DNA from: Tetrapyrgos nigripes
Taxonomy: Eukaryota > Basidiomycota > Agaricomycetes > Agaricales > Campanellaceae
DNA: 64,000 bases
Direction of reading: 5' to 3'
Assembly: GCA_013368315.1 (NCBI GenBank)
Contig: JAACJM010000063.1
Span: 186,001 to 250,000 of the forward strand
Part shown: in pieces, positions 1 through 12,030 of the stretch
How positions within the stretch are numbered: the stretch's first letter is position 1
Layout: the number at the start of each line of letters is the position of its first letter
The notes under the pieces: generated by a model
What the model was told of the DNA's origin: nothing
What the model saw: only the letters and a program-made list of their open reading frames with translations
Databases searched by the model: none
Position numbers and translations under genes: made by a program

Positions 1-1690
1 CTAAACAGGCTGATGGGCTACTTGGGGAGGGGTTTGGGTCTATGCTCACCTGTGATTGCCTTCCCTTGCTTTGTGACCATGCATCTAATCAACCCATAGC
101 CTACACAAAACCTTTCTGTCTTCATGGATTCTGCAACAGTCATTGATAGCTGGTGAAGCAGACTGATAGTTAGGGTTGTATGTTGGAGCATCTTGAAGGT
201 GTGTTTTATTACAACTACTGTATCTGACTCATCATATTTATAGTATCTTACTCTTCACATCACCAAAATCGTTGAAAGGAGGAGTCTCATCAAGTATAAT
301 GTCAACTAGATACATAAAAATCCCATACATTGCTGGTTATTCTTTCTCTTGTTAAGATAATTCTCAACTACATGGGGTCTTTTTAAAATTACTCTTCCAT
401 CTTCCATATACACCTATGCAATGGGCTACCAATGAATCTCCAATTCCGTCTTCTTAAACTCCATGACAAGACAAAGTGGAAAGTGCACAGTGACATAATT
501 CACAGCACAGTTTATCTTGCATGCGTTGCTCCTGGAGTGAGTGGAGACAAGTCAGCACAGCTATAATTGCTGAGCTCCCACCTGTCATACCAGTTTCCAT
601 TTTCTGTCTATCATCTAATAAAATGATATTGTATCTCATTGTGTTTCATTTTTGGAATCAAGAGCCTTCTAGGTAGCTTCTTTGAAGCTGGGACTGCGAA
701 AAATGTGATGAGACCCTGACTAGACCCTGACAACAATATGGCACTTTATGTTCTCACTGCCTTCACTGATCTTCACATCATTTCAGATTTTCAGGCTCCT
801 GGCTGACACAATCACCTGTGCACTGCAAGTACAGCTGTATTGCAAGTGGCCTCCTCTTACTCTCCCCTTCTGCTCTGGGTACACTCATGGACAAATATTT
901 CAATTTTGATGAAGCAAGTAAGTCCCATCTTTGGTGTTCATCTATCCCTGGCCCCTCAAGTTCTCTGCTGTTTTTATTGCCAGAACGTCTCCTCAGCAAT
1001 CTTCAAAGAGAAAGGAATGCACTCAATCTCAAACAATCGAGGTCATTAACTTATACCTTCTTTTGTCACTGGTGTGGACGTTCAAAATCTTGCACTAATT
1101 TTACAGAATGGTGACCTACAAGTTTGGAGATATACAACACCACACTCCGTAGACATCGAAAATGAGCATGGTCCTTATGAAGAAACAATCTTTCTACTTC
1201 AAGGCATCATTTATGAGCAAGAACTACCTCCTGTTGGTTTGGTCAGGTAGGCAATTCAGTAGCATTCACTGTCTTTTGATTTCACAAAATCATAATAGTG
1301 GAGCCCATGGGTGCAAACAAGTCCCTTACCTCCAACAACATATCGGCATTCTGGGCCTTGGTCTTCCCTACATGACTGCTGCTACCAATCAACTCCATCA
1401 CCTCTTTTCTAAGTTCCAGTGTGCTTTGACTAGCCATAGTCTCAATCCCTGGAAACCAGACACCTCATTTGGCTCTGGTCATGTTGGTGTTACTGCTAGT
1501 TGTCAATATTTCACAGTCAGTTCAAACAGGGTTGCATTGACTTGAGTCAGGGGTCTAGATCACTGACCGGGTCCAGACTGAATTCCCACAGCAGTCATGT
1601 GGGCTGTTGACCAGCAGTCAGTTGTATATACATGTAGTAGACGTTCTTTTATCTGATATTCTATATCTATTCATTCGTTTTATTCACCCT
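1..1690. other. No recognisable gene; AT-rich flank of hAT remnant
   Basis: Only short overlapping open frames occur here on both strands, none with a domain I recognise. The stretch directly precedes the BED-like start of a decayed hAT transposase, so part of it may be the transposon's 5' region. I could not find a matching terminal inverted repeat. A short phrase, GAGACCCTGAC, occurs near 711-721 and again near 4313-4323, on either side of the hAT gene. It is too short to be called an element end. Confidence 0.4.
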
Positions 1691-4381
1691 ATGGGCCCTT
1701 CCCCCATTTGGCACCATTTCCATAAGCACAAAGCCAAGTACAAAACCAATAAATTCCACCACAAATCATTTTGCAAGTACTGTGTCTTGAGAGTGGTTGC
1801 AGTGAAAGTAGACAAGGAAAATTGTGCATTTTCTGATGGAAGGATTCGGAAAGTGAGAGATGTACCAGTGATTGAGACTGAGAGTATGTTGTTGCACTTT
1901 CAACAACTATTTTGTCATTTTTTTTGCTCACTGTTATCCTGAGTGCAGTTATCACTGAAATGGTGGCAGCTTTCAGTGAGACTGACTTCACATTTGGTAC
2001 ATACAGTGTATCATTGGTTTCTGCTTCTCCACTTCCTCCAGTTCTGCCAATGACTAATCTGAGCCATCACATGCCTCCCTTGGTTCCAAAACCTATTTCT
2101 GGTGTATCATCTGCTGCAGCTTTCTACCTATGTCAACTGTGCAGCTGATGGAGTTTCAGGCTGACCTCTCTTTGCTTTTTGTTTTGGGAATTGTCTCCTG
2201 GCATGCTGTTGAGAACCTGTTCTGGCATTACTTTTTTGCTAAATATATTCCAGGTGCTGTACTCCCTGGCCGTGATGTTCTATCTGGTTGCATTTTGAAT
2301 GAAGAGGTGGGAAAGGCAGAGGCAGAGACAAGAGTTGAGGTGAACGGACATTTTGGTACTGGACAGAGTGATGGATGGAAAAATGTCACCAAGAACAGCT
2401 TGATAACTGCCATGGTAAATGTTGAATACAAGGTATGTATTCATTGCAGTCTTCATGTCTGAATTGACTGATCACTGATTACTTGTGCCATATAGACACA
2501 TCTCCTCAATGTGACAGACATCTCGTCCCAACTGAAAACTGTGGAGATGCTACTCAGCATTATTCTAAAGGAGATAGACCATGTCCAGACCATATTGATG
2601 GTGACTCTCATTGCTTGGTGCACAGATTGCAGTGGAGAGTCCCTGAAAATGCGATGTCTACTCTGGGAGCATTTTGACTGGATTGTCGTTTTGGATTGTT
2701 GGGCTCACCAATTCAATCTGGTTGTCAGCAATATTTTCAAGCTGAAGCTTCCTGTGGTCAAGGTCACTGATCAAGCTCTTGAGGTCATCAAATGGTTTTA
2801 GTCACACAGTATTGCTCTCGGACTTCTCAACGATGAGCAGAGCAGAATCAATTCTGCTGTCGTTTTGATACTCATCTTGCCTGTCCTCACATGCTGGATG
2901 TCACACTATCTTTCCATGGACCATTTGCTGTTGTTGGAGCTACCTCTGCGGCAAATGATCCTCATTGAACCAATCAAGTTGGCACTCATCAAGGCGGCGG
3001 GACAAAAGAGACTGGCAAAGGCAAAAGCGCAGCAGATTTTGCGACTTCTAGGACGAGAGGACTTCTGGAGGAACCTTAAATCATATGTATGCATGATCTA
3101 TGTTTTTCCCTCTATACTAACCTCCTTTGTACAGTTTGTGCAACCTACTGAAACCTTTTGCAATTGCTACAAATGCTGTTCAAGCTGATCATTGCCAACT
3201 TGACACTATCCTCGTTCTTTTGGGGTATCTCTACCATATACACAACAACGACAGCCATTATGCCTGTATCGCTGTGCTATACATGCTAGTCTTGAGAAGT
3301 GTTGGAAGAAAGTCGACCAAGAAGTATTTATCTTAGCTGTTATTTTCAACCCATTTATCCAACAATGTGCTTTCAAATCTGGTGGACCCTTTCATTCAAC
3401 AGCAGACCGTTGGCATGTGATTTGCTGGGTCTTCAGACAATTCTATGGCAGAACACCAGATGCTAAATTTCACAAAGCTTTCACCAAGTATATGGCGGGG
3501 ACTGGGAAGTGGTCACATGAGATGATGGATCTGGATTACTTCTGTCAAGATGCCAAGGAGTGGGTGAGTAAAATTTCTGCTTTGTGCATCTAGCTATCAC
3601 TAACAGAAATGCAACCAGACACATATGTCAATATTGTTCAAATCTGGGAGGAGCACCTCATGTCTTCTGACAAGAATGATGTATCAGGAGTCAATGGAAT
3701 GGTTGTCTTGGCAACGAGGATTATGAGCATGGTTCCAAACTCAGCTGGCATAGAACAGAGGTTCAGCAAATTTGGAGCTGTACACACCAAGCCGCGTAAC
3801 TGCATGGGTGCTCAGAAGACTTGGTAATCACTGTTCTTGATGACCATATCCAACAAAAGCATGGGACACAGCCTCACTACGAGTGCTCACATGGGCAGTC
3901 TAAGGATGCACAAGATATCTCTGCAGCTACAACAGGGGCAGTGGCAGCACCCAGGGCAACAGCACAGCCAGCAATACATGAGGAATTAGGAGTTTTGGAT
4001 ATCAATGATGAGGATGGGAACAGAGCAGGAGAGGGAGAGGGAGATGCAGGAGATGTGGGCGAGCCTGAGGATATGATGGATATCCTGTCATTTGAACAGA
4101 CTGTGGAGGGCCTTTTGGAAGATGAGGCCTGGGGAGAGGAGTATGGCCCTGACGATTTGATGCCAGATCAGCCCCTTGATGAAGAAGCTTTGAAACTGGA
4201 AAACCTATTTGATTATCCTTCTCTGTCTGACACTGACAATCAAACTTTTGCTTTCATGATGGAATTTTGGCAGCACAGGGAAAGTGGTCTTCGTGCAGAC
4301 ACTACCCGTCATGAGACCCTGACATCTAAACTTGGCAGCATTGGCAGCATTGATGATTCTGACAATGACAACAGTATTTGA
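1691..4381 (+). pseudogene. hAT-family transposase, degenerate
   Basis: This is a multi-exon hAT transposase that no longer reads through. The order of parts is typical of the family. A BED-type zinc-finger-like N-terminus (PIWHHFHKHK followed by SFCKYC) starts at 1691. A block around 2180-2460 contains the motif TGQSDGWKN. A block at 2511-2800 holds WCTDCSGES and LDCWAHQFNLVV. The C-terminal dimerisation block at 3690-3820 holds SAGIEQRFSKFGAVHTK. A long acidic tail (3950-4381) ends it. Introns are plausible near 2435-2500, 3090-3125 and 3565-3605. Lesions are a stop after the block near 2800, a frame change near 3290-3310 and a one-base frame change near 3820, just after the dimerisation motif. 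These would abolish full-length protein. The start at 1691 is chosen because it opens directly on the BED-like motif. Identification as hAT is firm; exon limits are approximate. Confidence 0.8.
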
Positions 4382-4669
4382 ACCTTGCTTTACTGACTGA
4401 ACATGACCAACACAGAATACCTTACACTGCATATCGTTTCTGAACTCCTACAGAATTATTATGGACAATTACCCATCATATACTGTATTTTTATTGCATA
4501 TTACTGTATTTTTAGGCTGTTTTTGGGGCTTATACTTTCTGCATACACATCTACTACATACACACCACAATAGTATTCGCATGTATATTGAAGCTGAACT
4601 AGGTCTGCGAGAGGTGGTTTGTAGTAGCGCTTGGCTGGCACACTTATTCCAGCGTATTGACCATGACCT

Positions 4670-5080
4670 TTGTTGACCTTTGACTTGACCTGGTCAGCTG
4701 CAACCCTGAGTTCAAATGCTTTGGGGAAGAAAAATGTGCCATTCCAAGATGGCATTGATCCAGATCGAGTACTTCAGTCTTTGCTCAAGGATGGTATCAT
4801 TCACATGGAAGAAAATGAGGTGCTTTATATGAAAGCATCAAAGCCCAGAAAGAATGGCAGTAAGTTCAGCCTTATTCCTCAAAAATCCTCCCTTGATATG
4901 ACACCATCTACCTAGCTATACAGATGTGCAGCCTGGTGCTTTTACCATCAGTGATATTGTTGAGATCAGTTCACTGTGATCACAGTACGACAACACAACA
5001 GTGCATATAAGATGATAACCATCTTGAAGTCCATTGTTCTCTTGAATGACTCTATCTCCACTGTGTGTATCCCTACCTTG
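4670..5080 (+). pseudogene. Fragment of a transposon-associated agaricomycete protein family
   Basis: An open frame at 4670-4915 contains GIDPDRVLQSLLKDGIIHME and ends in a Lys/Arg-rich stretch. After a break, other frames hold GAFTISDIVEI (about 4936-4966) and KMITILKSIVLLNDS (about 5009-5053). In order, these resemble a protein family that I recall as abundant beside transposons in Agaricomycetes: DP..VL, then IH.E.N.V, then F.VGDIVE, then K...ILRSI.LLD. The function of that family is unknown to me. The copy is broken by a stop around 4976 and probably by frameshifts. It lies about 290 bases after the hAT remnant, in a cluster of decayed mobile DNA. Confidence 0.4.
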
Positions 5081-6111
5081 CCACTGACTGTTTATCCTGA
5101 TGATCATTCTTTTAGGCTGCAGCCATTGCAAGAAACAGTGCAATTTCTTCCCAGACATCACCCACCATGACTAGTCTTCTGAAAAGGCTGTGATATGATG
5201 ACAGTTCAGATGATGATGATGTGGCAGAAGAGCTGCACATATGGAGAATACTTGATGGCTTTACACTGAACCATGAGAAACACTGATCAATGTTCATCTT
5301 CATTTTCTTCACCTGGTATCTGAAGTATACAGTAGAGCATGCATGGATGAATAGAGCCACCACAATCAATTTTATCAGGATCAGGCATCAGGTATCACTC
5401 AGTTTTTCCACTTGACTCACATTCTTCTCATCCACCTCTGGTATGCAAGAATGTATATAATATATGAGGAACATATGGGCCAATGTTGCACCACCTAGCA
5501 CAAAAGTTTTGTAAGCTGCCCAGAAACTGAAGACTGCAAGTTCCTCCTTCATTTGACATTTTACCAGTTCCTTCAGGGTCCATTCTTCATATAAATGAAT
5601 GCTGTAGGGTCAGTCACTGAGTGTCAAGAACAGGTCAGGCTGGGTACTGGTAACCTCTCAGGTCACCACACAGAGGCAATAGACAATGACAAGGCAAATA
5701 GAATAGAAAGATAGTGGGTAAGCCAAAGGTAGGCCTATGTCAACATAGTACTGAGCCAAGCTGAGCAGTATGGATCTGAGGGATACAAGTGGACAGACTA
5801 GAGACCTATCTATGAAGCCCTGAAGTATATATGATCAAACGAATGAAGAGATGAAGCCTAGATCAATAGGTACTGATGGAAAGGAAGAACTATGGAGAAA
5901 TAAAGGAACAATGGAAGAATCAAGGAGAAACAAGGTAGAACTGTGGGGAAACAAGGAAGAACTATGGAGAAAGGAAGAACCATGGAGAAACATCTGGAAG
6001 AACTATACAAGTGACAGGAACAAAGGAAGCGAAGCAAAGAAGAAGGAAAACAAAGAGGAACAAGATCTGGATAAGCCAAAGTACTGGAAAGAAGACTAAA
6101 AGCAAAAGAAT
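5081..6111. repeat. Intergenic DNA with purine-rich minisatellite
   Basis: No gene is recognised. Positions about 5870-6010 form a degenerate purine-rich minisatellite built on GGAAGAACTATGGAGAAA-like units, which gives open frames of low complexity on both strands. A phrase around 5595-5620 (TCATATAAAT followed by TGCTGTAGGGTCAGT) recurs near 9870-9895, on the far side of the Harbinger element. This may be an old dispersed repeat. Confidence 0.4.
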
Positions 6112-6139
6112 AGGGAGTATTAGCAACACGTCAGAAAAC
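6112..6139 (+). repeat. Left TIR of Harbinger element
   Basis: This 28-bp terminal repeat is the exact reverse complement of 9655-9682. It is preceded by the target duplication AAT. Confidence 0.92.
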
Positions 6140-6208
6140 TAAGCGCGTCAGATTTTAGCCGAGTTTTGGCTGGAATTAAATAAGCGACCAGTCAGAATAG
6201 ATCTCTCA

Positions 6209-7411
6209 TTGACATCAATGGATCCTGGTCAGTCAAGCGCAAACCAGGCCATAACTCTGAAAGCCCTGGTAGACAGGCCATTAGAATCCAATTATGAACC
6301 AATAGACTTCTTCTCACTATTCTTTGACGATGGCGATGACAACGAAGACAGTCATTTAATCCTCTGTTCCATCAATCAGCTCTCTAAACCACGTCCAACA
6401 CCCTCCAGTGACCGGATAACTTGGGAATGGCTGTCCTCTATTGACGAGGAGGAGTGCATCTCGCGCTTCCGCTTTTCTCAGACTCAGCTTATGAGGCTCG
6501 TGAAGGCATTGGACATTCCAGATCCATTCATCACCATATCTCGTTCCAGATTCAGTTCTGTCGAGGCTTTATGCCTTCTTCTGGCCCGCCTCTGTACTGC
6601 CGGCGATGAGCACGAACTGTGTATCCAGTATGATCGGTCACAGGGTGCAATCTCAGAAGTCTTCAACGAGTTTCTCCAGTACCTTGATGAGACATGGCAC
6701 CATCTTCTTGACTACGACAAGGAGCATCTGTTGTCCCCTTCCAACCTCGAGATATATGCTGAGGCAATTCACCAACGAGGCGCGCCCACTCCCTCCGTCT
6801 TTGGATTCCTTGATTGCATGATCAGGCACATTTGTTCCCCTGGTTTCGGATTTCAGCAGGCCGTGTACAACGGGTATAAAAAGAAGCATGCGCTGAAGTA
6901 CCAGGCTCTTAAACTCCCCAACGGGCTCATTGGACATCTTCACAGACCAGTAGAGGGCCGACGAAATGATAATTACCTTCTATCCGACTCAGGCCTACTC
7001 GAGAACCTGAATGCATATGCCCTCTGCCCAAACATTCCAGCAGATGCTCCTTGACACAAACACCATTTCCAGATATTTGGTGATCCAGCTTATGGACTCA
7101 GCCCTGTCCTTCTCAGTCCGTTTTCGGGTGCTGCTCAGCGCACAGTAGCACAGCAAGAATGGAATACAGCCATGTCATCAGTACGGATGGAAGTAGAGCA
7201 TGGTTTTGCCCAGGTCACTCAGCTTTGGCCGTTTATCAATGCATGGTGGAAGCATAAGCTTTTCGAGAGTCCTATTGGAAGATACTATAGGGTTGCAGTC
7301 CTGTTGACCAATGCACACAGCTGCCTGATGCCAAATCAGACAGCTCAGTCATTCGAGTGCCAGCCACCAGCTTTAGAACAATACTTTTATGTCGTAGATG
7401 ACGACGAGTAG
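6209..7411 (+). pseudogene. Harbinger DDE_Tnp_4-type transposase, one in-frame stop
   Basis: One reading frame of 401 codons including the terminator runs from the ATG at 6209 to TAG at 7411. A single TGA at 7052-7054 interrupts it; both sides stay in the same frame. The catalytic acids of the DDE nuclease family are visible: Asp in GFLDCMIRH (codon about 202), Asp in RRNDNYLLSDSG (codon about 254) and Glu in MEVEHGFAQV (codon about 330). The block GHLHRPVEGRRND is typical of the family, as is FGDPAYGLSPVL just after the stop. Residues 70-150 form the usual N-terminal helical region. The protein would act in the nucleus on the element's own ends. The TGA is most simply a CGA-to-TGA transition. 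I see no GT-AG intron that would remove it. Confidence 0.88.
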
Positions 7412-7650
7412 ATCTATTGTGTACTATGTAACTAATAAAAGACTATGATACTGGAATAGACTGAAGTAACAAGACTATACGACGACTAAAGAATATATGT
7501 ATGCAGTCCTCAGAGCAGTCATAAGTTGTCATAAAATGTCGTTAACGGTCATGAACGGTCATGAACGGTCATGAACATCAGAGTAGGAAAGTATGGAGCA
7601 GGTCGTTGAAGTCATCAAAGGCAATGTATATCAATGTAAGGAATGGAAGT

Positions 7651-9215
7651 TTAATCATCACGGCGAGCTTGACCCTGTTGGATAAATGCAGCAAGGACAT
7701 CAAGCTGTCGAGACTGCAGCTGCAGTTGCTGAGCCTGGAGATCTAGCTGTCGTTCAGTGCGTTCACCTTGCTGAGTGAGGAAGTCTGCAACGACATTGTT
7801 ATGTTCTCGGCGAGACTGTTGACCCTCACAGATTGCATCAAGGGCTTCAGCAGAGTCTAGCTGCAAGCGTTGACGTTTATGTGGGGGCTCAGCAGGCTCA
7901 TCATTGTTGTGTGTTGGAGTGGAAGGTGGAGAAGAGGATGTGGCAGCAGAGGAAGAGGCGGAGGAAGAGGATGCGTCGGCTGGGTCTGAGGAAGTCTTCG
8001 ATTTTGTCTTCGCCTTCATCCTGGCCTTCACGTTCTTCATTGGGTGAGACTGCATTGAGAGCTCACGAATGAGCTCTCCTTGCTCACGTTCGTCATCTTG
8101 TTTCTAATAACCAAGAGAGATAAACAAAGAGATGAAATGAGAGTATAACAAGACTCACTTTCTTTGCAGTCTCCTTCTCGTCGTCTGATTTCTTGATTGC
8201 GTCGTCGTAATCTTTCTCGATCCTTTCCAACAAAGATGCGATTGCAATTTGATTCTGCTGTGTACACAGTGCGGTGGCTATCGCTCTGACGGCTTTGCTT
8301 TTACTCTCCGGGTCCTAAAGTATCAATGAGTTATGCCAAAACTGGACAGAATGGGAGACGAACCTTTTTGTAATCAACGAGAGCCTCTGCCTTCTGCTGA
8401 ATGGTGGCAGGGGTTGTCTCTGCCTTCAATCCCTCTTTTCCTGCAGCGCTCAACACTTGTTTCCAGGTGTCAGCCTTGTGACCATGTTTCGCATACCACG
8501 GCTGCACAGTCACCAATGCTTGTGCAAGAGCAATCAGAGCCTGCATGTCAAACTTCTTTGTACCTGGAACCGGCCTCTTAGTACTCGGTTTAGTGGAAGT
8601 GGAAGTCGTCAAGTCGTTTGCAGCCCCGGTCGTGGCTATATTGGCGTTGTTGGTAGAGGAGAGTGGACCAGAGCGCAGACCAGGTGGTGCTGCAGGTGGA
8701 ATGGAGGAAAGAAGTGCTGAGACTCCTGGCAATGTGACTGCGAGTGTAGGAGCAGAAACGGACGGTGCAGAGGCAGGAATGGACGGTGCAGAGGCAGGTG
8801 TAGGTGCAGAGGGTATCATCGATGCGATTGGGGGCAATCGGTTTTGCAGTCTGTGGGGCATTGAAGGGGGTTCAGGAACGGCCATCATGGTATGGATTGG
8901 CGGAAGTGTTGTGATTGGAGATCGGAGGGTATGAGTGCGAAGCAGTGGATGTGTAACGTTGGACTGATCCATCTCGCCGAGATCGCGAATCAATTTACGA
9001 AGTTTGTAACGTCTGTCCTGCGCCTTGATGTCAGCAAAGGTCTGATCAACTTCCTCGATGGATCAGTCGAGTCCCTCGAACAAGGTGTCGGTTTCGTTGA
9101 GTGGTCGTTGAGGTGGAGGGGTAAGGCCACCGTCAGAAGAAGTGTCGTCGAGGGAAGGACGGACTGGAGAGTAAGGACACGCAGGTAAAGATGACCTGGC
9201 GTAACTAGGGAGCAT
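7651..9215 (-). pseudogene. Harbinger accessory Myb/SANT-like protein, one in-frame stop
   Basis: Three exons on the minus strand join in frame: 9215-8364, 8314-8159 and 8103-7651. The introns are 49 and 55 nt with GT..AG ends. The total is 487 codons including the terminator. A Myb/SANT-like module covers the end of exon 1 (ALVTVQPWYAKHGHK ... W ... ATIQQKAEALVDYKK), after a Pro/Ser/Ala-rich linker. Exons 2-3 are charged, Ser-rich and end in a Gln-rich putative coiled coil. Harbinger elements usually carry such a partner, which is thought to bind DNA and bring transposase to the nucleus. A TGA at 9065-9063 interrupts exon 1, with the same frame coherent on both sides. A downstream ATG at about 8969 could still give an N-truncated protein containing the Myb-like part. 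The ATG at 9215 is the first in frame. Confidence 0.75.
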
Positions 9216-9654
9216 ATAAATACAAGGAGGAAAATGGATTTTAGGATGTACAACCACGAACCTTTTAAACACTCCAGTGGGTCAACTCTTCAGGTTCCAG
9301 AATCAGACATGAGGCACAAAGAGGGCGCATGAGGCGACAGGAATGGCTTTAGCTTTAAGGATCGTATGGAGGGGTAGTGGAGTGGGCGAAAATGGAGGGA
9401 CCTCAAACAAAAATAGTCTGACATGAGGCCGTTCAGCGAGTGGAGACTTGAATTAGTGTCAGGGTCATTATGCCAGGTGTTGGGCACAGCACACAGAGTG
9501 GAATGGACGAGTGGGGACCAATGCGGGAGGCGACGACACAACGATGAGGATAAGAGGAAACCACTACGGTGGTGGGAACATTTTCACGCAGTCAGAATCT
9601 AGCCGAGTGTGAACCGGGTGTCAGAACCTAGCTGAGGTTTCGCTGAAAAAAAAC

Positions 9655-9682
9655 GTTTTCTGACGTGTTGCTAATACTCCCT
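9655..9682 (-). repeat. Right TIR of Harbinger element
   Basis: It is a perfect inverted match to 6112-6139 and is followed by the target duplication AAT at 9683-9685. Confidence 0.92.
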
Positions 9683-9685
9683 AAT

Positions 9686-11405
9686 GAAGGAAAACAGGGT
9701 TTGGAGACAAAGGCATGAAGAGATTCATGACACTGAGCGGTGTTGCTTCAGGACAAGGCAAAGTTTTTTCATGGTTGGTTTCTGCACTCTCAGACCTCTT
9801 GATTTTTGCTGGTGGTTGTGTTCCTACTTTGTTTTTCATTTTTTCAGGTGTTTAGGGTTCCAATTATCATATAAATATTTGCTGTAGGGTCAGTTACCCA
9901 ATGGCACTGATTCAGGACTATGCAAACTTTTCTTATGCTTGCTTCCCATGCTATTTGAGGACTACAAAGTGTGTGTAGTACTAAGCATTTCATTGCCATC
10001 TTGTCACCTTCAATCACACCACATCCAAAGATATGTAAATCAGAACTAGAAGATACAAGGCTGACATACTACACACCTGCAGGAGGGAATCCAAAGAGAA
10101 AAACTCAAGGATACTCACCTGCAGGGAAGGGGTATATATACTCGTATGAAGGCCTGGGAAAAGATCTACAAAACTGTACAGTTGAAATGAAGTAATAGAA
10201 AGGTGGAATGATGGAGATCAAATGATGAATGATGAATGATGGATGATGAAACAATGAAACAGGGACAAACAAGTCAATGAAGTCCAGATAGAACAAGAAC
10301 AAACAAGTCCTAAAGGAGAAGGGAAGGAAAAAGGAAACTGTCCCCTTACATGGGGAGCTACCATTCTGACCAGACCAAGTTATGGTAGCTACCATATACA
10401 GCCAGGCAGCTACCACCGTTACCTGTAACAAGTTGGTAGCTACCATTTACTACCAGGTAGCAACCTGTCTAGTACATATGACCATGGTAGGTACCTGGGA
10501 GTATATGGTAGCTACCAATTATCTATATCAACTTATTGTACAAGGAATTTCCCTTGTCGGTTTCATGTAGAGTTTGTGGGAAGAGGGAGGGTAAAAAGAA
10601 GTTTTGAAATAAATAATATGTACTTTATGATTATGATGAATGATGGCCTCATACTCGCTACACTTAGGTGCTGGCCCACACCTCCTTCATCTTTGTATGG
10701 ACCCCAAAATTTCATTTATTCTGAGATTTATTCCAAAGTAAAAGGACATACTACCAAGGGAAACATACAAGCTGCAATGTGCAAAAAGAAATGACTGTTG
10801 AAGTGGTTAATATACTACAGTATGAAGGGGTGTGGGCCATCGCTGAGGTGTGGCAAGATTGAGGCCATCACTAGCCAGAATAATAAAGTACATATTATTG
10901 TTATACTTTTTACCCACCCAGCTTGTAGTACATGAAATCAGGACTTTTTTACAAATGTACGGTACATTTGCCTGGATCTATCCTCAGACCTGAACGTGTA
11001 ATTCTTCCGTGGGTCGAAAACAGATACAGGCAAAGAAATTTTCAAAAGCCATCAGAAACACCTAAATGAAATAAAAGAGGTTCCCCGACACCTCAGGGTA
11101 CTCCAGCTTGAACATTGCAGGCCTCGCAGCGACATAGATAGTGATACAGATGTCTCCCTTTGATAACATGGGGAAAATCTCGATTTTTTGACATATTCCC
11201 GCTACCGTTTAGGTAGTGGGTCTTGTGGTACCAATCCTATTCGCACAACGCCGCAGCGCACAACAGGCTGGTTCAATTGAAACTCCGCTTCACAGCACCA
11301 GCACCAAAATCGACCCAGTACAGTGGGTTTGACCTGATCCAACACTCTTTGTTTTTCAATGACAGTTCAGACCTCCTCCTTGCCGCCTCTAGTGTTTCAT
11401 GGTAA
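9686..11405. other. Intergenic DNA, no gene recognised
   Basis: Short open frames only. Positions 10190-10260 are an ATGATGAATGATGGATGATGA-like low-complexity run. The notable content is the GGTAGCTACC cluster listed separately. Confidence 0.4.
10353..10516. repeat. Cluster of GGTAGCTACC palindromes (cluster 1)
   Basis: The perfect 10-bp palindrome GGTAGCTACC occurs at 10384-10393, 10435-10444 and 10507-10516. Variants lie between and before: GGGAGCTACC near 10353, GGCAGCTACC near 10405, GGTAGCAACC near 10456 and GGTAGGTACC near 10487. Spacing is irregular, from about 20 to 70 bases. A second cluster is at 12629-12755. The function is unknown; it could be part of a transposon end or a binding-site array. 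Confidence 0.7.
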
Positions 11406-11413
11406 CAGGTATG

Positions 11414-12030
11414 TAGTGATGTGACGGCTCCGGCCCAGCTCAAATGCCCCGGCTAGGGCCCAGCTTGACCAGGCCTAACTCATGAGCCGGGCCCTACAGT
11501 AGGGCCCAGGCCCGGCTCAGGCTTAGCCCCGGCTTTTGGTAGAAAAAAAAAGAGACTTGTGAGAATGGTTTATAGGTCTATGGAATGGTTTGAAGGCAAG
11601 ATGGTGTCAAGCACTGGCTACATTGACATGTTGAGGCGAAAATTTTAGGGATATTTCAGTTGTGGAGGACGTTGAGAGTCAAGCGCAGGGGCCCTTCCCA
11701 GCCACTGTGGCGCACAAATATGTACAAATATGCTGGTTCCAGTTTGCGATGCGATAGGACGCGATGCGCATACTCAGCCTCAAACTCCAAAATTGCGAAA
11801 CCTCCCTAAAGATGACATTTGGTATGCAAGAAATTACATAACTGTGCGTTTTAGGCAGCGTATATTCGGCTTGAGCCTGCATGATATTGGATGGCTCAGG
11901 CCGGGGCCAAAGGGCTTTCAAAACTCAAAGCCTGAGCCGTAGGCCGGTTCAAGGGCTCAGGCTTGGCCCGGCCTACTAGGGCCCGGCTCCGGCCGGCTCA
12001 GGGCTCAGAGCCCTAGCCGGCACATCACTA
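11414..12030. mobile_element. hAT-type MITE, 617 bp, with 8-bp target duplication
   Basis: The ends are TAGTGATGTG (11414) and CACATCACTA (12030), inverted and perfect over 10 bp. A longer GC-rich sub-terminal zone rich in GGCTC/GAGCC words follows on both sides. The perfect 8-bp direct repeat CAGGTATG flanks the element (11406-11413 and 12031-12038). An 8-bp duplication with TAGTG-type ends is diagnostic of hAT. There is no transposase inside; the longest open frames are short and uninformative. The element would depend on an outside hAT transposase. The two hAT remnants in this window (1691-4381 and 59080-59490) look too decayed to supply it. Confidence 0.9.

Larger units (their letters stand above)
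6112..9682. mobile_element. PIF/Harbinger (ISL2EU-like) DNA transposon, full-length
   Basis: The element is bounded by 28-bp perfect terminal inverted repeats (6112-6139 and 9655-9682, outer end AGGGAGTATTAGCAACACGT). It is flanked by the 3-bp direct repeat AAT (6109-6111 and 9683-9685), as expected for PIF/Harbinger target duplication. It is 3571 bp long and holds two convergent genes, again as in this superfamily: a DDE transposase on the plus strand and a Myb/SANT-like accessory protein on the minus strand. Sub-terminal copies of GTCAGA..TAGCCGAG occur at about 6148, 9592 and 9621 and may be transposase-binding sites. Each gene has one in-frame TGA and otherwise reads cleanly, so the copy is young but probably non-autonomous. 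Confidence 0.92.

Noticed and set aside
1563..1582. GACCGGGTCCAGACTGAA near 1563 as another copy of the dispersed repeat block seen at 57585
   Set aside because: The match is short and the neighbouring blocks of the family are absent, so chance cannot be excluded.
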